Assembly: GCA_040437565.1 (NCBI GenBank)
Contig: JBDOQK010000065.1
Location: 123,000-186,999, forward strand
Reading direction: 5' to 3'
Length of the DNA: 64,000 nt
Origin: Albugo candida
Lineage: Eukaryota > Oomycota > Peronosporomycetes > Albuginales
The position numbers were made by a program, and so were the translations under genes. This document shows, one piece after another, positions 44,210-54,029 of this stretch. The notes beneath the pieces were generated by a model. That model saw only the letters and a list, made by a program, of their open reading frames with translations, did not search any database and was not told where the DNA came from. Each line of letters opens with the position of its first letter. The first letter of the stretch is position 1.

Positions 44210-44551
44210 ACAAGCCACAGTTTTTTCGTAGCAAAATTATGAGTCTGAATAGTAAACAGATTTATGCATTTTTTTATTATTCGTTGTTCACGTACGATGC
44301 TACTAGCTACTCGACAAAGTGACATCCCCGTTCCAGAAATGCCTCTTTCCGTTTTCAAAAATCTGTCTTTCCAAGCAATTCTGTAGTATTATAGAGTATC
44401 AGAACGCTACGAGGGGCCTCTTGCATTTTGAGCTGCTAATAAGAGCACTACAGTACTCCATCCTAACGGTTTGCACACCAGCCACCAATTGCTTGAGACC
44501 ACAAACGCATTGGTAAAGAAAAAAGCGAGTATCTAAAACCAAGAACTAAAC
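44210..44551. other. Intergenic stretch before eIF4A
   Basis: About 340 bp; nothing beyond a presumed eIF4A promoter. Confidence 0.4.
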
Positions 44552-45919
44552 ATGGCTGAAGAACAAAGACCAACAACGTACGTACTCACTTCTGCGTGTT
44601 TTTCAACGTACACATATATGTAAATGAATACAAACCATTTTATAGTGAGCAACCACCGGCTGGACGCCAACAGGAAGAACATGACGACGCGCTACCCATT
44701 CCAGACAAGGACATTGAGTCAAACTGGGACGAAATTATTGACACCTTTGATGCGATGGAACTTCGAGAGGATTTACTTCGAGGCATTTACGCGTATGGTT
44801 TCGAGAAACCTTCCGCGATCCAACAAAGGGCCGTGAAGCCAATTCTTATGGGTCATGACTGCATCGCGCAAGCGCAATCGGGTACTTCATATCTTTGATG
44901 ATATACCAATTGAATCTAACAAGCGGTACTGAGCAGGAACGGGAAAGACTGCTACATTCACTGTTTCAATCTTGCAAAAAATCAACACGAATCTGAAAGA
45001 AACTCAAGCCCTCATATTGGCTCCGACACGTGAGTTGGCTCAACAAATTGTTAAGGTTATTGTGGCAATCGGTGATTACATGAGCGTGAATGTGCATGCT
45101 TGCGTGGGAGGAACAGCAGTAAGGGATGACATCCATACGTTACAGCAAGGTGTTCATATCGTAGTCGGTACTCCAGGTCGTGTCGGAGACATGATCAATC
45201 AAGGTGCCTTACGTACGGAGGCCGTCAAAATGTTTGTATTAGATGAAGCTGATGAAATGCTTTCTCGCGGTTTTCAGGATCAAATTTATGACGTCTTTCG
45301 ATTTCTTCCTGAAAGCGTTCAAGTGGCGCTCTTTTCAGCAACGATGCCGCAAGAGGTGTTGGAAGTCACCCACAAGTTTATGCGTGATCCTATCCGTATT
45401 ATGGTCAAACGCGACGAATTGACTTTAGAAGGTATCAAGCAATTTTTTGTAGCCATAGAGCGAGAAGAATGGAAGTTTGACACATTGTGCGACTTGTACG
45501 AAACGCTGACAATCACACAAGCGATTATTTACTGCAACACACGTCGAAAAGTAGATTGGTTGACTGAAAAAATGCAATCTAAGGATTTTACTGTGTCTGC
45601 TATGCACGGAGATATGGATCAGCGCCAGCGAGATATCATCATGCGCGAATTCCGTTCGGGATCAAGCCGTGTGTTGATTACCACTGATTTGTTGGCGCGA
45701 GGAATTGATGTTCAGCAAGTCTCACTAGTCATCAACTACGATTTGCCCACAAATCGCGAGAATTATATTCATCGGATTGGACGTTCTGGTCGATTTGGTC
45801 GTAAAGGTGTGGCCATCAACTTTTTGACGGAAAGTGACGTGCGATATTTGAAGGATATTGAAAAGTTTTACAACACACAAATTGAAGAAATGCCGATGAA
45901 CGTTGCCGATCTTATTTAA
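44552..45919 (+). CDS. Translation initiation factor eIF4A (DEAD-box helicase), three exons
   Basis: Exons are 44552-44577, 44646-44881 and 44937-45919, giving 414 residues, the normal size. Introns at 44578-44645 and 44882-44936. The second intron interrupts the Walker A motif AQSGTGKT, which is only restored by splicing. Other motifs: the Q-motif region [32 protein letters not shown] (DEAD), FSATMP (SAT), and the C-terminal [13 protein letters not shown]. It unwinds mRNA 5' leaders as part of eIF4F. Confidence 0.95.
44578..44645 (+). other. Intron 1 of eIF4A
   Basis: 68 bp, GTACGT...TTATAG, after only 26 coding nucleotides. Confidence 0.9.
44882..44936 (+). other. Intron 2 of eIF4A
   Basis: 55 bp, GTACTT...GAGCAG with TCTAAC as branch-like motif. 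Confidence 0.92.
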
Positions 45920-46889
45920 CGTCAATAGTGGATCGATGCATATCACCAGCTGAACGCGTTTATTTTTCGATATCTTGTTTAACAGTGAATCGGAGAAGTT
46001 GAAAATTTTTCGCGTTTCTTAAGTAGCGGTGTGGGTGTCTGATCAACTAGACCACGACCTGTAACCAAATAAGTTTTCTCTATCACCCGATATAAACGAC
46101 CGATGACCTCAAAATTTTATGAAATATTGATTGCTCACTAGGTGCTATACGGTAACGACCACGCTACACACGACAGCCAAGTTTACGTATCCAACCCTAA
46201 TACGACAAAGACGTGTACAGGTAATAAATGTACCGTAGAGCTGTAAAATCATTCAAACTGTCCTTCGAATAGCTCACCGACTCGTAGGTCTCATATGCAA
46301 ACAAATATTCCTACTTTTCACAACCGTTTCTACATCCAGCAAGATGAAACTCGCGAGACTCTCGGAATCTTGGCATAGATGACGACGATCTCGACATAAT
46401 CAAGATCTCGTACAAACAAGCGAAATAAATAGCAACAGCTTGGGATGCCGTGATCGTGCAATCCCGTTCCTTGATGCATCTTTTCGATCGACACCCACAG
46501 CCATTGCATAAGTCCGATAAATAGGCTAGAGATTGTAGTAGTAGTATAGACGTGCGTCCACGTGCTGAACTTCCTAACATAAGCCAAAACCTGAGCGTGC
46601 TATAACCAAGTCAATGTAGGTCGTGTCGCTTCTGGTCATTTTGATTTTGATATTTCGGGCGGCTAGGGATTGTGTCTCTGCTTCAACTTGGCAATCTCAC
46701 CCAATCGGATTGCAATTACATTAATATCAACTTTCCATATCAAAAATACTATTGAAAGCTACATGTTACAAACTGATCAACGTGCATATTTCAGTCAACA
46801 CCTTTCTCACGTACCGAGAACACTCAAGCGTACTTAAGACTCACTGTGATTATAAACTTTCATCTGGATCCAGGTCACAGCATAACAAT
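45920..46889. other. Intergenic stretch between eIF4A and the Kelch gene
   Basis: About 970 bp. Minus readings of 85-89 codons (46311-46587) overlap each other in two frames and show no protein-like features. Confidence 0.4.
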
Positions 46890-48321
46890 ATGCTAGACGA
46901 CTTGATTAAATTATTCCGAAACAGTCCACGATGGACTAACTCTTCGTTCGCAAAACGATTGGGCTTTCAACTCGACCATACTTTTGATGAGACAACCAGA
47001 GAACCTAGTGCATCAGGTAATGTTATGATAAGAATAGACACACGGTTTTGCAACGGACACGATTCAAGCGTCTTCGTGTTGCATGTGTTGTTGTTCCACT
47101 CGGTGAATGTCATCGTCTGATTTCTCCACATGGACAGAAAAATCGAGCTGGGTCAACTTGAGGACATCAGGGTACCGGCCAGCAGTTCGCAGTGGTCATT
47201 CCTCACTCGTGGTCGGGTCGACAATGTATATTTTTGGAGGGTACAATGAAGGAAATTGTCATAATGACATTTATGAATTCGATTTGCTTCGTCATCACTG
47301 GGAACAAATCGATACAATCAGTGGTATCACACCTGGTAGGTGCATGCGTACGGAATGTGTAGATAACTTAACGCGTTTTGTAGACGGACGAGCTTCTCAT
47401 GCATGGTGCGCTTCTTCTGATGGAAGGAAGCTGTATTTGTTTGGCGGATCCGGGCCGCATTGGGGTCAAACGAATATGGGAAAGCTTTTGCAGTTTGACA
47501 TCAAACAAAGGAATTGGTCGATTGCTGAAACACATGGTTCGAATCCGCCACCAGGATATGGACAAAGTTTATGTGCAATCAATTCTAAGCTATACCTGTT
47601 TGGAGGAACGTCTGGTCACGTTTATGTCAACGACCTGTATATTTTTGACGAAATTGGCAAATTATGGAAGAAAGAAGAAACGAGCGGACAGCGTCCAAGT
47701 CCACGATATAAGCATCAAACTATAGCGGTAGGGAACCGAATGTATCTGATAGGTGGAGGACTGTATGACCCCCCTAAAGGACCTATTGATGTATATTACT
47801 TGGACGTGGACTCTCTAATCTGGTACAGGGTAAGAAGCACAGGATTTGTACCACGATCACGAATAGCACATACCATTTGCAAAATAGAACGACCGTTAAA
47901 CACTCGCATTTTGATGTTTGGTGGTCGTGATGACTCTGGATCACGGTCTAATGAGTTATCCGAGTTTGACATGGAGACAGGGAACTGGCGGCTCATCCTG
48001 CAACAAGCGGGACAACCTGATCCGTGTGATTTTCATACAGCCATCATGTACGAAGACCAAATGTTTGTCTTTGGAGGCTCTAATGGTCTTGAACGAAATA
48101 ATGACGTTTATCGCTACACCGCCATCCATCAACCATCGACCCTGACCGCGCTATCAATGGTCACGTTGCGCCACGGGCCAAAGCCAATCTCTCAGAGTCA
48201 ACTAAAAATATTACCGAAGGAGCTCCAGCTCGGTGTTAAATACATCAATCAGGACGTGCGGGTCACTGAGAATATCATTTGGTATGAGAGAAAAAGTCAG
48301 CGCGCAGCATGCTTTATGTAA
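46890..48321 (+). CDS. Kelch-repeat protein, KLHDC10-like
   Basis: The body (47138-48321) encodes about six Kelch blades, each with a paired Gly and a Trp/Tyr: MYIFGGYNEG, LYLFGGSGPHWG, LYLFGGTSGHVYVNDLYIFD, MYLIGGGLYDP, ILMFGGRDDSG, MFVFGGSNGLER. Order and spacing recall KLHDC10, a substrate receptor of Cullin-2 ubiquitin ligases; that role is inference. Two starts are possible: an ATG at 47107 directly before the body (404 residues), or an ATG at 46890 with an intron at 47017-47137 (phase 1). Both are in frame. No F-box or BTB domain seen. Confidence 0.75.
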
Positions 48322-48416
48322 ACGCATATCGACAGTAGAATCACATGTTTAGATCTATCCTATTTATTTGTAATGTATGACATTATCTCTGACAAATACC
48401 TTGTATATCGTATGCG

Positions 48417-49224
48417 ATGTCAAAGTACTCGTACTCTCGTTTTCTCGATGATTGTGAAGCTCTCATCAAATTGTCAAAGCACCAAAATAATAAAGGCGGT
48501 GAGTGTTTCGGTCAGTGGCAGCGAAGAGAAGGATTACAAAAGGTTTCGTTCGATCAATTCAGGAATAGTGCTCACGAGCTTATGATCGTATGATACTATA
48601 GCACTTACCCGGAAATTGTTTTCTCGTGTCGAGTGACAATGTGAGGCTCTTGGATCATTACGTTGAAGCAAGTCCAGCGGAAAATGCGGCAGGAACACCC
48701 GATGAAGAATTTGTACGTTTTCCGATCGAGAAAGTGATGCTCAGGCCAGCTCTGACTTTGTCAATCTTGCCAACTAGAACGTTGTAGATGAAGCAGCATT
48801 AAGCTTCTCACCGCCAGAGAAATATGCTTTTCATTTTCGATTTCATATTGTCTTTCACGCTTTATATCAATCACCCGTTTTGTATTTTAGTGTGTCTCGA
48901 GAAAATGGTCAAGAAATAACAACAAAAGAACTTCTCCAGACCATTTCTATGAGATGCAAAGCTATCAAACAGTTTGTATCAATCGGAGAACATCCAATTC
49001 TACACTCGCTTTATTATTTTGTTCATCCTTGTGAGACGTTGGAAACGATGAGATTGTTACTTGACTCAGACGCTCAATCGCCCAACTATCTGCTAAGTTG
49101 GCTAACAATCATGCAGCCTATAACTGGATTTAATGCAACAAAATGGTATGCTGAAGAACCCAGATTGAGAAGCAGCGTGAAAGAGACCGAGAATTCAGTG
49201 AGCTATCAACAAAAGATAGAATAA
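48417..49224 (+). CDS. ATG10: ATG10-like E2 enzyme of autophagy, three exons
   Basis: Exons are 48417-48542, 48602-48733 and 48778-49224; all three are multiples of three and give 234 residues. The third exon carries the ATG10 core: FHFRFHIVFHALYQSPVLYF, then EHPILHSLYYFVHPCETLE with the presumed catalytic Cys171 in HPC, and NYLLSWLTIMQPITGFN. ATG10 transfers ATG12 to ATG5 during autophagosome formation. The N-terminal MSKYSYSRFLDDCEALI fits the family's helical start. Exon 1-2 joining (intron 48543-48601) is less certain than exon 3. Confidence 0.75.
48543..48601 (+). other. Intron 1 of ATG10
   Basis: 59 bp, GTTTCG...ACTATAG, phase 0. It is needed to avoid a TGA at 48591. Confidence 0.6.
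48734..48777 (+). other. Intron 2 of ATG10
   Basis: 44 bp, GTGATG...ACTAG with CTGAC, phase 0. Confidence 0.65.
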
Positions 49225-50014
49225 ATAAGATTTAGGGACTGGGACCTTTAAATTCCTCAATGCAATCAAGATTACGTTCCACATGTAACTCCTCGGATCT
49301 CATTGAGTTAGTTATGAATGCTAACCAAAAATGCTGAGTGAATTTGTCTCAAGCATTACTCAGACTTTTCCAGTATCATCGGACGACAATTTGAGGAAGG
49401 ATCTGGCCTTCATACTTGATTAGATTGACTACATGCTATTCTTTCTAGGTATATTTGAGGTATAATCAGCAGGCTCCGTATATTCGGTGACACGAGAAAT
49501 ATCCTCACGCATAGAACGCTCTATCGTAGAGCAGGAGCGTACTAGCACAGAGTAGAGTTCTCAAGATCCAGTATTTATACGATTAGCAGCAGCATGAGTT
49601 TCTATTCAAATACGTATTGCTTCTTCAGTTTAACGCGGAATCGTTCAATTCTTCTGCCACAAAGACTTTCGCGGTGGCTACCTGCACTATTTTTAATAGC
49701 ACTAATCTATCATCTATCCTTCGAGTGTATCATCCGAATATGTGAGATGCAAACGCATTCTCAGCTGACATTGTCAGATTTGAATGGGCTCGGCTGTCGG
49801 ATGCATGCATGCAATTGAGGACTGGTTTGTAGGAATACTTTAGTCTTTTTCATCGCTTGACAGCTTCTGCATGAATCGAGTAGACGTGAAGATTGTGAAA
49901 ACTTGTGAACACTTATTACAGAGAAAGGAGGACTACTGATGCATAGAATGCCTGTGATCTATGCTACGAGCGTTACTTAATGATGCAGTCGAAGGGTTTT
50001 GGATTGATGATCGA
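49225..50014. other. Intergenic stretch, left part of duplicated unit 1
   Basis: No supported gene. From about 49490 onward it is similar to 51635 onward (shared reading MQTHSQLTLSD at 49747 and VQTHSQLTLSD at 51886), marking the start of the segmental duplication. Confidence 0.5.
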
Positions 50015-50578
50015 CTACTTTCTAAGTGTACCGGGAAGAGGCATCATCGATTGGCTGTTCAGCCCAGGCATTTGGCCGCCCAGCCCAGGCATTTGGCCAC
50101 CCAGCCCAGGCATTTGGCCGCCCAGCCCAGGCATTTGGCCGCCCATCCCAGGCATTTGGCCGCCCATCCCAGGCATTTGACCGGGCATGCCTTGATTTAG
50201 CATGCCGCCGCCAGGGAAATTTCCGGGACTCTGGTCAAGACTTCCTCGAGGATTTTTGCGAGGGAGAGACGCGATCCCCTTAAAAATGGTGTCCACGAGA
50301 CTCACCACGAAGCCGCCACCACCAGCACCAGCACCACCACCAAAAAAGATCAATTGTCGGAAGTGCTTCCTCTTTGGTTGCGGAGGAATTCGCTTTTGAC
50401 CTTTGTTTGGGTTGGGATCATTGTTGGTTTGGATCATTGGAGATTTCTGTGCTGTCTCTTTTTGCCCCACAAACATTTTTGTATTATGTAAAGGCTCTGT
50501 AGTGAAGGTTGACGTAGTATATTCGCTCAAGGCGAAACTTGCGCATGTAATCAAAGCAATTTTCTTGTAGCTTGGCAT
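50015..50578 (-). CDS. Secreted Gly/Met/Pro-rich repeat protein
   Basis: The product has 187 residues from the ATG at 50578, chosen because it opens a signal peptide (MPSYKKIALITCASFALSEY). A polar stretch with PPQPKRKHFRQLIFFGGG follows, then a Gly-rich patch and a C-terminal array of about seven GGQMPGL/GGQMPGM heptapeptides encoded by 21-bp repeats at about 50065-50180. Basic KRK plus Gly-rich composition suggests a disordered secreted protein. It is a paralogue of the gene at 52126-53188, which has Gly-Ala instead of heptapeptides. Function unknown; the setting suggests host interaction. Confidence 0.65.
   Translation of the reverse strand: MPSYKKIALITCASFALSEYTTSTFTTEPLHNTKMFVGQKETAQKSPMIQTNNDPNPNKGQKRIPPQPKRKHFRQLIFFGGGAGAGGGGFVVSLVDTIFKGIASLPRKNPRGSLDQSPGNFPGGGMLNQGMPGQMPGMGGQMPGMGGQMPGLGGQMPGLGGQMPGLGGQMPGLNSQSMMPLPGTLRK
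50062..50180. repeat. 21-bp tandem repeat inside the secreted-protein gene
   Basis: About five and a half copies of CCCAGGCATTTGGCCGCCCA with single-base variants, coding in phase for a Pro/Gly/Met heptapeptide on the minus strand. Length variation between strains is likely. Confidence 0.85.
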
Positions 50579-51052
50579 TGTCAAATGTGTATATGAGTGA
50601 GGAATAATGAGTTGTGAGAATTTACATGACGGGCAATCTTTGTGGGCGATGATCATGCTATACCGCACATGAAAAAAGGATTCCGTGTGTGACGTCGTAA
50701 CAAAAATGAACATATTGAGTGAATTTCTCACTATAGATACTGAACATCAAGAACGATCAGCTTCTCGACTCTCTTATAATCGCATACAAACGCCAGCAGC
50801 TTTCCATGAATCGACATTTCTTTATCGACTCGTCGAATTTGATACATCTGGAACTGCGAGCAATAGCCAGTTGCACTCGTACTATACCGCAAGCGCAAAC
50901 CGTTATTCCTCGATAGTAATGCGTGGATACCAAGTGCTTGTCAGATTCGTGAAATATGTACAAAGGTATAAATATCACGCTAGACTGAACGTATCTTCGA
51001 TCTTGTAGCATCTGCGGCACAAGAAAGACAAACACATTCTGAACTTGTGACT

Positions 51053-51152
51053 NNNNNNNNNNNNNNNNNNNNNNNNNNNNNNNNNNNNNNNNNNNNNNNN
51101 NNNNNNNNNNNNNNNNNNNNNNNNNNNNNNNNNNNNNNNNNNNNNNNNNNNN
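51053..51152. other. Assembly gap 13 (100 N), overlapping flanks
   Basis: 50929-51052 is repeated at 51153-51276 (124 bp). Confidence 0.95.
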
Positions 51153-51307
51153 ACCAAGTGCTTGTCAGATTCGTGAAATATGTACAAAGGTATAAATATC
51201 ACGCTAGACTGAACGTATCTTCGATCTTGTAGCATCTGCGGCACAAGAAAGACAAACACATTCTGAACTTGTGACTGCTGGTAGTAGTAGACCAAATTGG
51301 TAAGCGA

Positions 51308-51405
51308 CAAAGATGCAAAGATCCGTATTTCTGATGTAGGAAACAAAAAGCATCTCTCTATTTATTTTTGCTTGTTGCCTACTTGCTCACGCATGCAGAG
51401 GAAGA
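51308..51405 (+). pseudogene. Fragment of ribosomal protein uL16 (RPL10), copy 1
   Basis: The reading DAKIRISDVGNKKHL matches [15 protein letters not shown] of the intact gene at 59857, with about 70% nucleotide similarity over ~90 bp. It then drifts out of similarity. No start and no remainder of the gene. Confidence 0.75.
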
Positions 51406-52125
51406 TACTCCGTTTCTCATTGAGACGCAATTGAGATTATGTTATACCTGTAACTTCTCGCATCTAAATGAGTCAGTGATTGGTAATGATCTAAAACGTT
51501 AAGTGACTTTGTTTCCAGGTAAAGATGAAAAATCGAGGAGCAATCTGGGCGTCCTCCTTGATCAAATTGACCTGAGTCGTGTTTTGCTTCCCAGGTACTT
51601 CTGACGTCGACTCAGAGTCCGCTAAATCGGCGGCACGAGTGATATCCTCACGCATTCGACGCTTTATCCTACCGCAGGAGCGTACTAGCACCAAAAAAAG
51701 TTCGCTTCTATGCATTATTTATGAGAGTAGTAGCAAGGATGAGTTTTTATTCCCTCTATGTATTGCTTCCCATTGCGCGCGGAATCGTGCAAGACTAACA
51801 TCTAGAAATACTATTCCGTTGGGCACAGGTACTATTCTGAGTCGCAACGATCGATCCTTTGAATATATCACTACTTTGTGTGATGTGCAAACGCATTCTC
51901 AGCTCACATTATCAGATGTCAATGGGCTCGACTGCCGAGTGAATGCACTCGGAGTTTGCGCATGAGTCCAGCATAGGTGAAGATTGTTCAAGACAAATTG
52001 TAAACGTTTATTCGATGTATAAGATGCGTGTGATCAATGCTATGTTCGTTACTCAGTAATGCAATAGAAGGTCTTGCTTGATGCAGGGCCTCGTTTTAAG
52101 TGTGACGGGACGACTGCTTCATTGC

Positions 52126-53188
52126 TTAGCTGCTCGGCGGAGTAGTTTGATCAATACTCCCTTTGTCAGGAATAATGCTGCCAAGGATACTTTTTGGAAA
52201 CCCTCCTAGATCCACCTTTGTATTGGATGACTTCGTATCGATGGCAGACGTGCCCAAGGAGAGCACTTTACTTACGAGATTGANNNNNNNNNNNNNNNNN
52301 NNNNNNNNNNNNNNNNNNNNNNNNNNNNNNNNNNNNNNNNNNNNNNNNNNNNNNNNNNNNNNNNNNNNNNNNNNNNNNNNNNNGCTGCTCGGCGGAGTAG
52401 TTTGATCAATACTCCCTTTGTCAGGAATAATGCTGCCAAGGATACTTTTTGGAAACCCTCCTAGATCCACCTTTGTATTGGATGACTTCGTATCGATGGC
52501 AGACGTGCCCAAGGAGAGCACTTTACTTACGAGATTGAGCCCTAAGCCGGTACCAGCACCAGCACCAGCACTAGCACCAGCACTAGCACCAGCACCAGCA
52601 CCAGCACCAGCACCAGCACCAGCACCTCCATAACCACCACCACCACCAGCACCATCTCCACCGCCACCAAAAAAGGTCAATTGTCTAAAGTGCTTCTTGG
52701 TTGGTTGCGGAGGAATTTGCTTGTGACCGTTTTTTGGGTTGAGACCATTGTTGGTTTGGATCAATGGAGATTGCGATGGTGTATCCTTTTGTCCCACGGA
52801 CTTTGTTGTCTGATATGAAGANNNNNNNNNNNNNNNNNNNNNNNNNNNNNNNNNNNNNNNNNNNNNNNNNNNNNNNNNNNNNNNNNNNNNNNNNNNNNNN
52901 NNNNNNNNNNNNNNNNNNNNNACCACCACCAGCACCATCTCCACCGCCACCAAAAAAGGTCAATTGTCTAAAGTGCTTCTTGGTTGGTTGCGGAGGAATT
53001 TGCTTGTGACCGTTTTTTGGGTTGAGACCATTGTTGGTTTGGATCAATGGAGATTGCGATGGTGTATCCTTTTGTCCCACGGACTTTGTTGTCTGATATG
53101 AAGAATCCGCAGTGTAGGTTGCCAAAGTGTATTCGTTCAAGACGAAATTTGCGCATGTGATCAGAGCAATTTTCTTGTAGCTTGGCAT
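52126..53188 (-). CDS. Secreted Gly-Ala-rich protein
   Basis: It starts at the ATG at 53188 with the same leader as its paralogue (MPSYKKIALITCANFVLNEY). Corrected for gaps 14 and 15 the product is 174 residues. After PPQPTKKHFRQLTFFGGGG comes a run of Gly-Ala dipeptides encoded by AGCACC-type microsatellite repeats (about 52549-52628), then a conserved C-terminal block (GGFPKSILGSIIPD, ending TTPPSS). The C-terminal block is absent from the heptapeptide paralogue but present in the decayed third copy. Disordered, probably secreted. Confidence 0.65.
52284..52383. other. Assembly gap 14 (100 N), overlapping flanks
   Basis: 52129-52283 is repeated at 52384-52538 (155 bp), inside the Gly-Ala gene. 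Confidence 0.95.
52549..52628. repeat. Hexanucleotide microsatellite coding Gly-Ala
   Basis: About 13 copies of ACCAGC with occasional ACTAGC; on the minus strand it reads alternating Ala and Gly with a few Ser. Confidence 0.85.
52822..52921. other. Assembly gap 15 (100 N), overlapping flanks
   Basis: 52639-52821 is repeated at 52922-53104 (183 bp), inside the Gly-Ala gene. Confidence 0.95.
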
Positions 53189-53690
53189 TGTCAAATGTGT
53201 ATATGAGTGAGGGGAAATGAGTTGTGAGGATTTAAGTGGAGGGCAAGTCTTGTTGGTGATGATCATGCTATACCGCACGTGAGAAAAGGATTCCGTATGG
53301 GATGCCGTAACAAAAATGAGCCTATTCAGAGAGGTTCTCACTATGGAAACTGAACATCAAGAACGAACGCTTCTCTACTATCTTATAATCGAATACAAAC
53401 GCCAGCAGCTTTCCATGAGTCGACGTTTCTTTACTTACTCGCCGAACTTGATACGTCTGGAAATGCGAGCAATAGCCAGTTGTGCTCGACTTTACAGCAA
53501 GCGCACACTGTTATGCCTCGATAGTAATGCGTGGATACCAAGTGCTTGTCAGATTCGTGAAATATGTACAAAGGTATAAATATCACGCTAGACTGAACGT
53601 ATATTCGATCTTGTAGCATCTGCGGCACAAGAAAGAAGAACACGTTCTGAACTTGTGACTGCTGGTAGTAGTAGACCAAATTGGTCAGCG

Positions 53691-53790
53691 ACAAAGATGC
53701 AAAGATCCGTATTTCTGATGTAGGAAACAAAAAGCATCTCTCTATTTGTTTTTGCTTGTTGCCTACTTGCTCACGCATGAATAGGAAGAT
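53691..53790 (+). pseudogene. Fragment of ribosomal protein uL16 (RPL10), copy 2
   Basis: Same relic as at 51308, nearly identical to it, so the fragment was present before units 1 and 2 separated. Confidence 0.75.
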
Positions 53791-53904
53791 ACGCCGTTTC
53801 TCATTGAGACGCAATTGAGATTATGTTATACCTGTAACTTCTCGCATCTAAATGAGTCAGTGATTGGTAATGATCTAAACCCTGGAGTGAAAGATAAGAA
53901 GACA

Positions 53905-54020
53905 TTCGAGGCATAAAATGCTTGTGTTTTATGCTACGTTCGTTACTGAATATTGCGGCGGGAGGTGTTTGCATTGATGCCGAGCTTCGTCTCAGTTTTC
54001 CGTCCACTACGTAACCCGTC
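53905..54020. repeat. Left remnant of duplicated unit 3
   Basis: The stretch with TTTTATGCTACGTTCGTTAC resembles the sequence just downstream of the secreted genes in units 1 (near 49955) and 2 (near 52030). Similarity then stops where the LINE begins; the rest of the unit resumes near 58500. Confidence 0.5.
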
Positions 54021-54029
54021 AATATAGTA

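Larger units (their letters stand above)
49490..51495. repeat. Segmental duplication, unit 1
   Basis: It contains a Gly-rich secreted-protein gene (minus), its upstream region, and a 5' fragment of the uL16 ribosomal protein gene (plus). It is similar throughout to unit 2 (51635-53890) and partly to unit 3. Both units end at the same TGATTGGTAATGATCTAAA sequence. Confidence 0.7.
51635..53890. repeat. Segmental duplication, unit 2
   Basis: Same order as unit 1: secreted-protein gene on the minus strand, shared upstream region with a conserved reading start at 53316 and 50706, then a uL16 fragment. Confidence 0.7.

Noticed and set aside
46311..46587. Cys-rich minus reading of 89 codons
   Set aside because: It looks superficially like a small secreted protein but has no signal peptide, and a parallel frame is equally open.
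50026..50283. Plus-strand Pro/Ala/Gln-rich repeat proteins over the 21-bp repeat
   Set aside because: They are readings of the same repeat in other frames; only the minus frame has a signal peptide, a linker shared with a paralogue and a sensible stop.
53316..53579. Conserved small protein upstream of the secreted genes
   Set aside because: The start is similar at 50706, 53316 and 59462, but the frames diverge quickly; this is better explained as duplicated promoter DNA.
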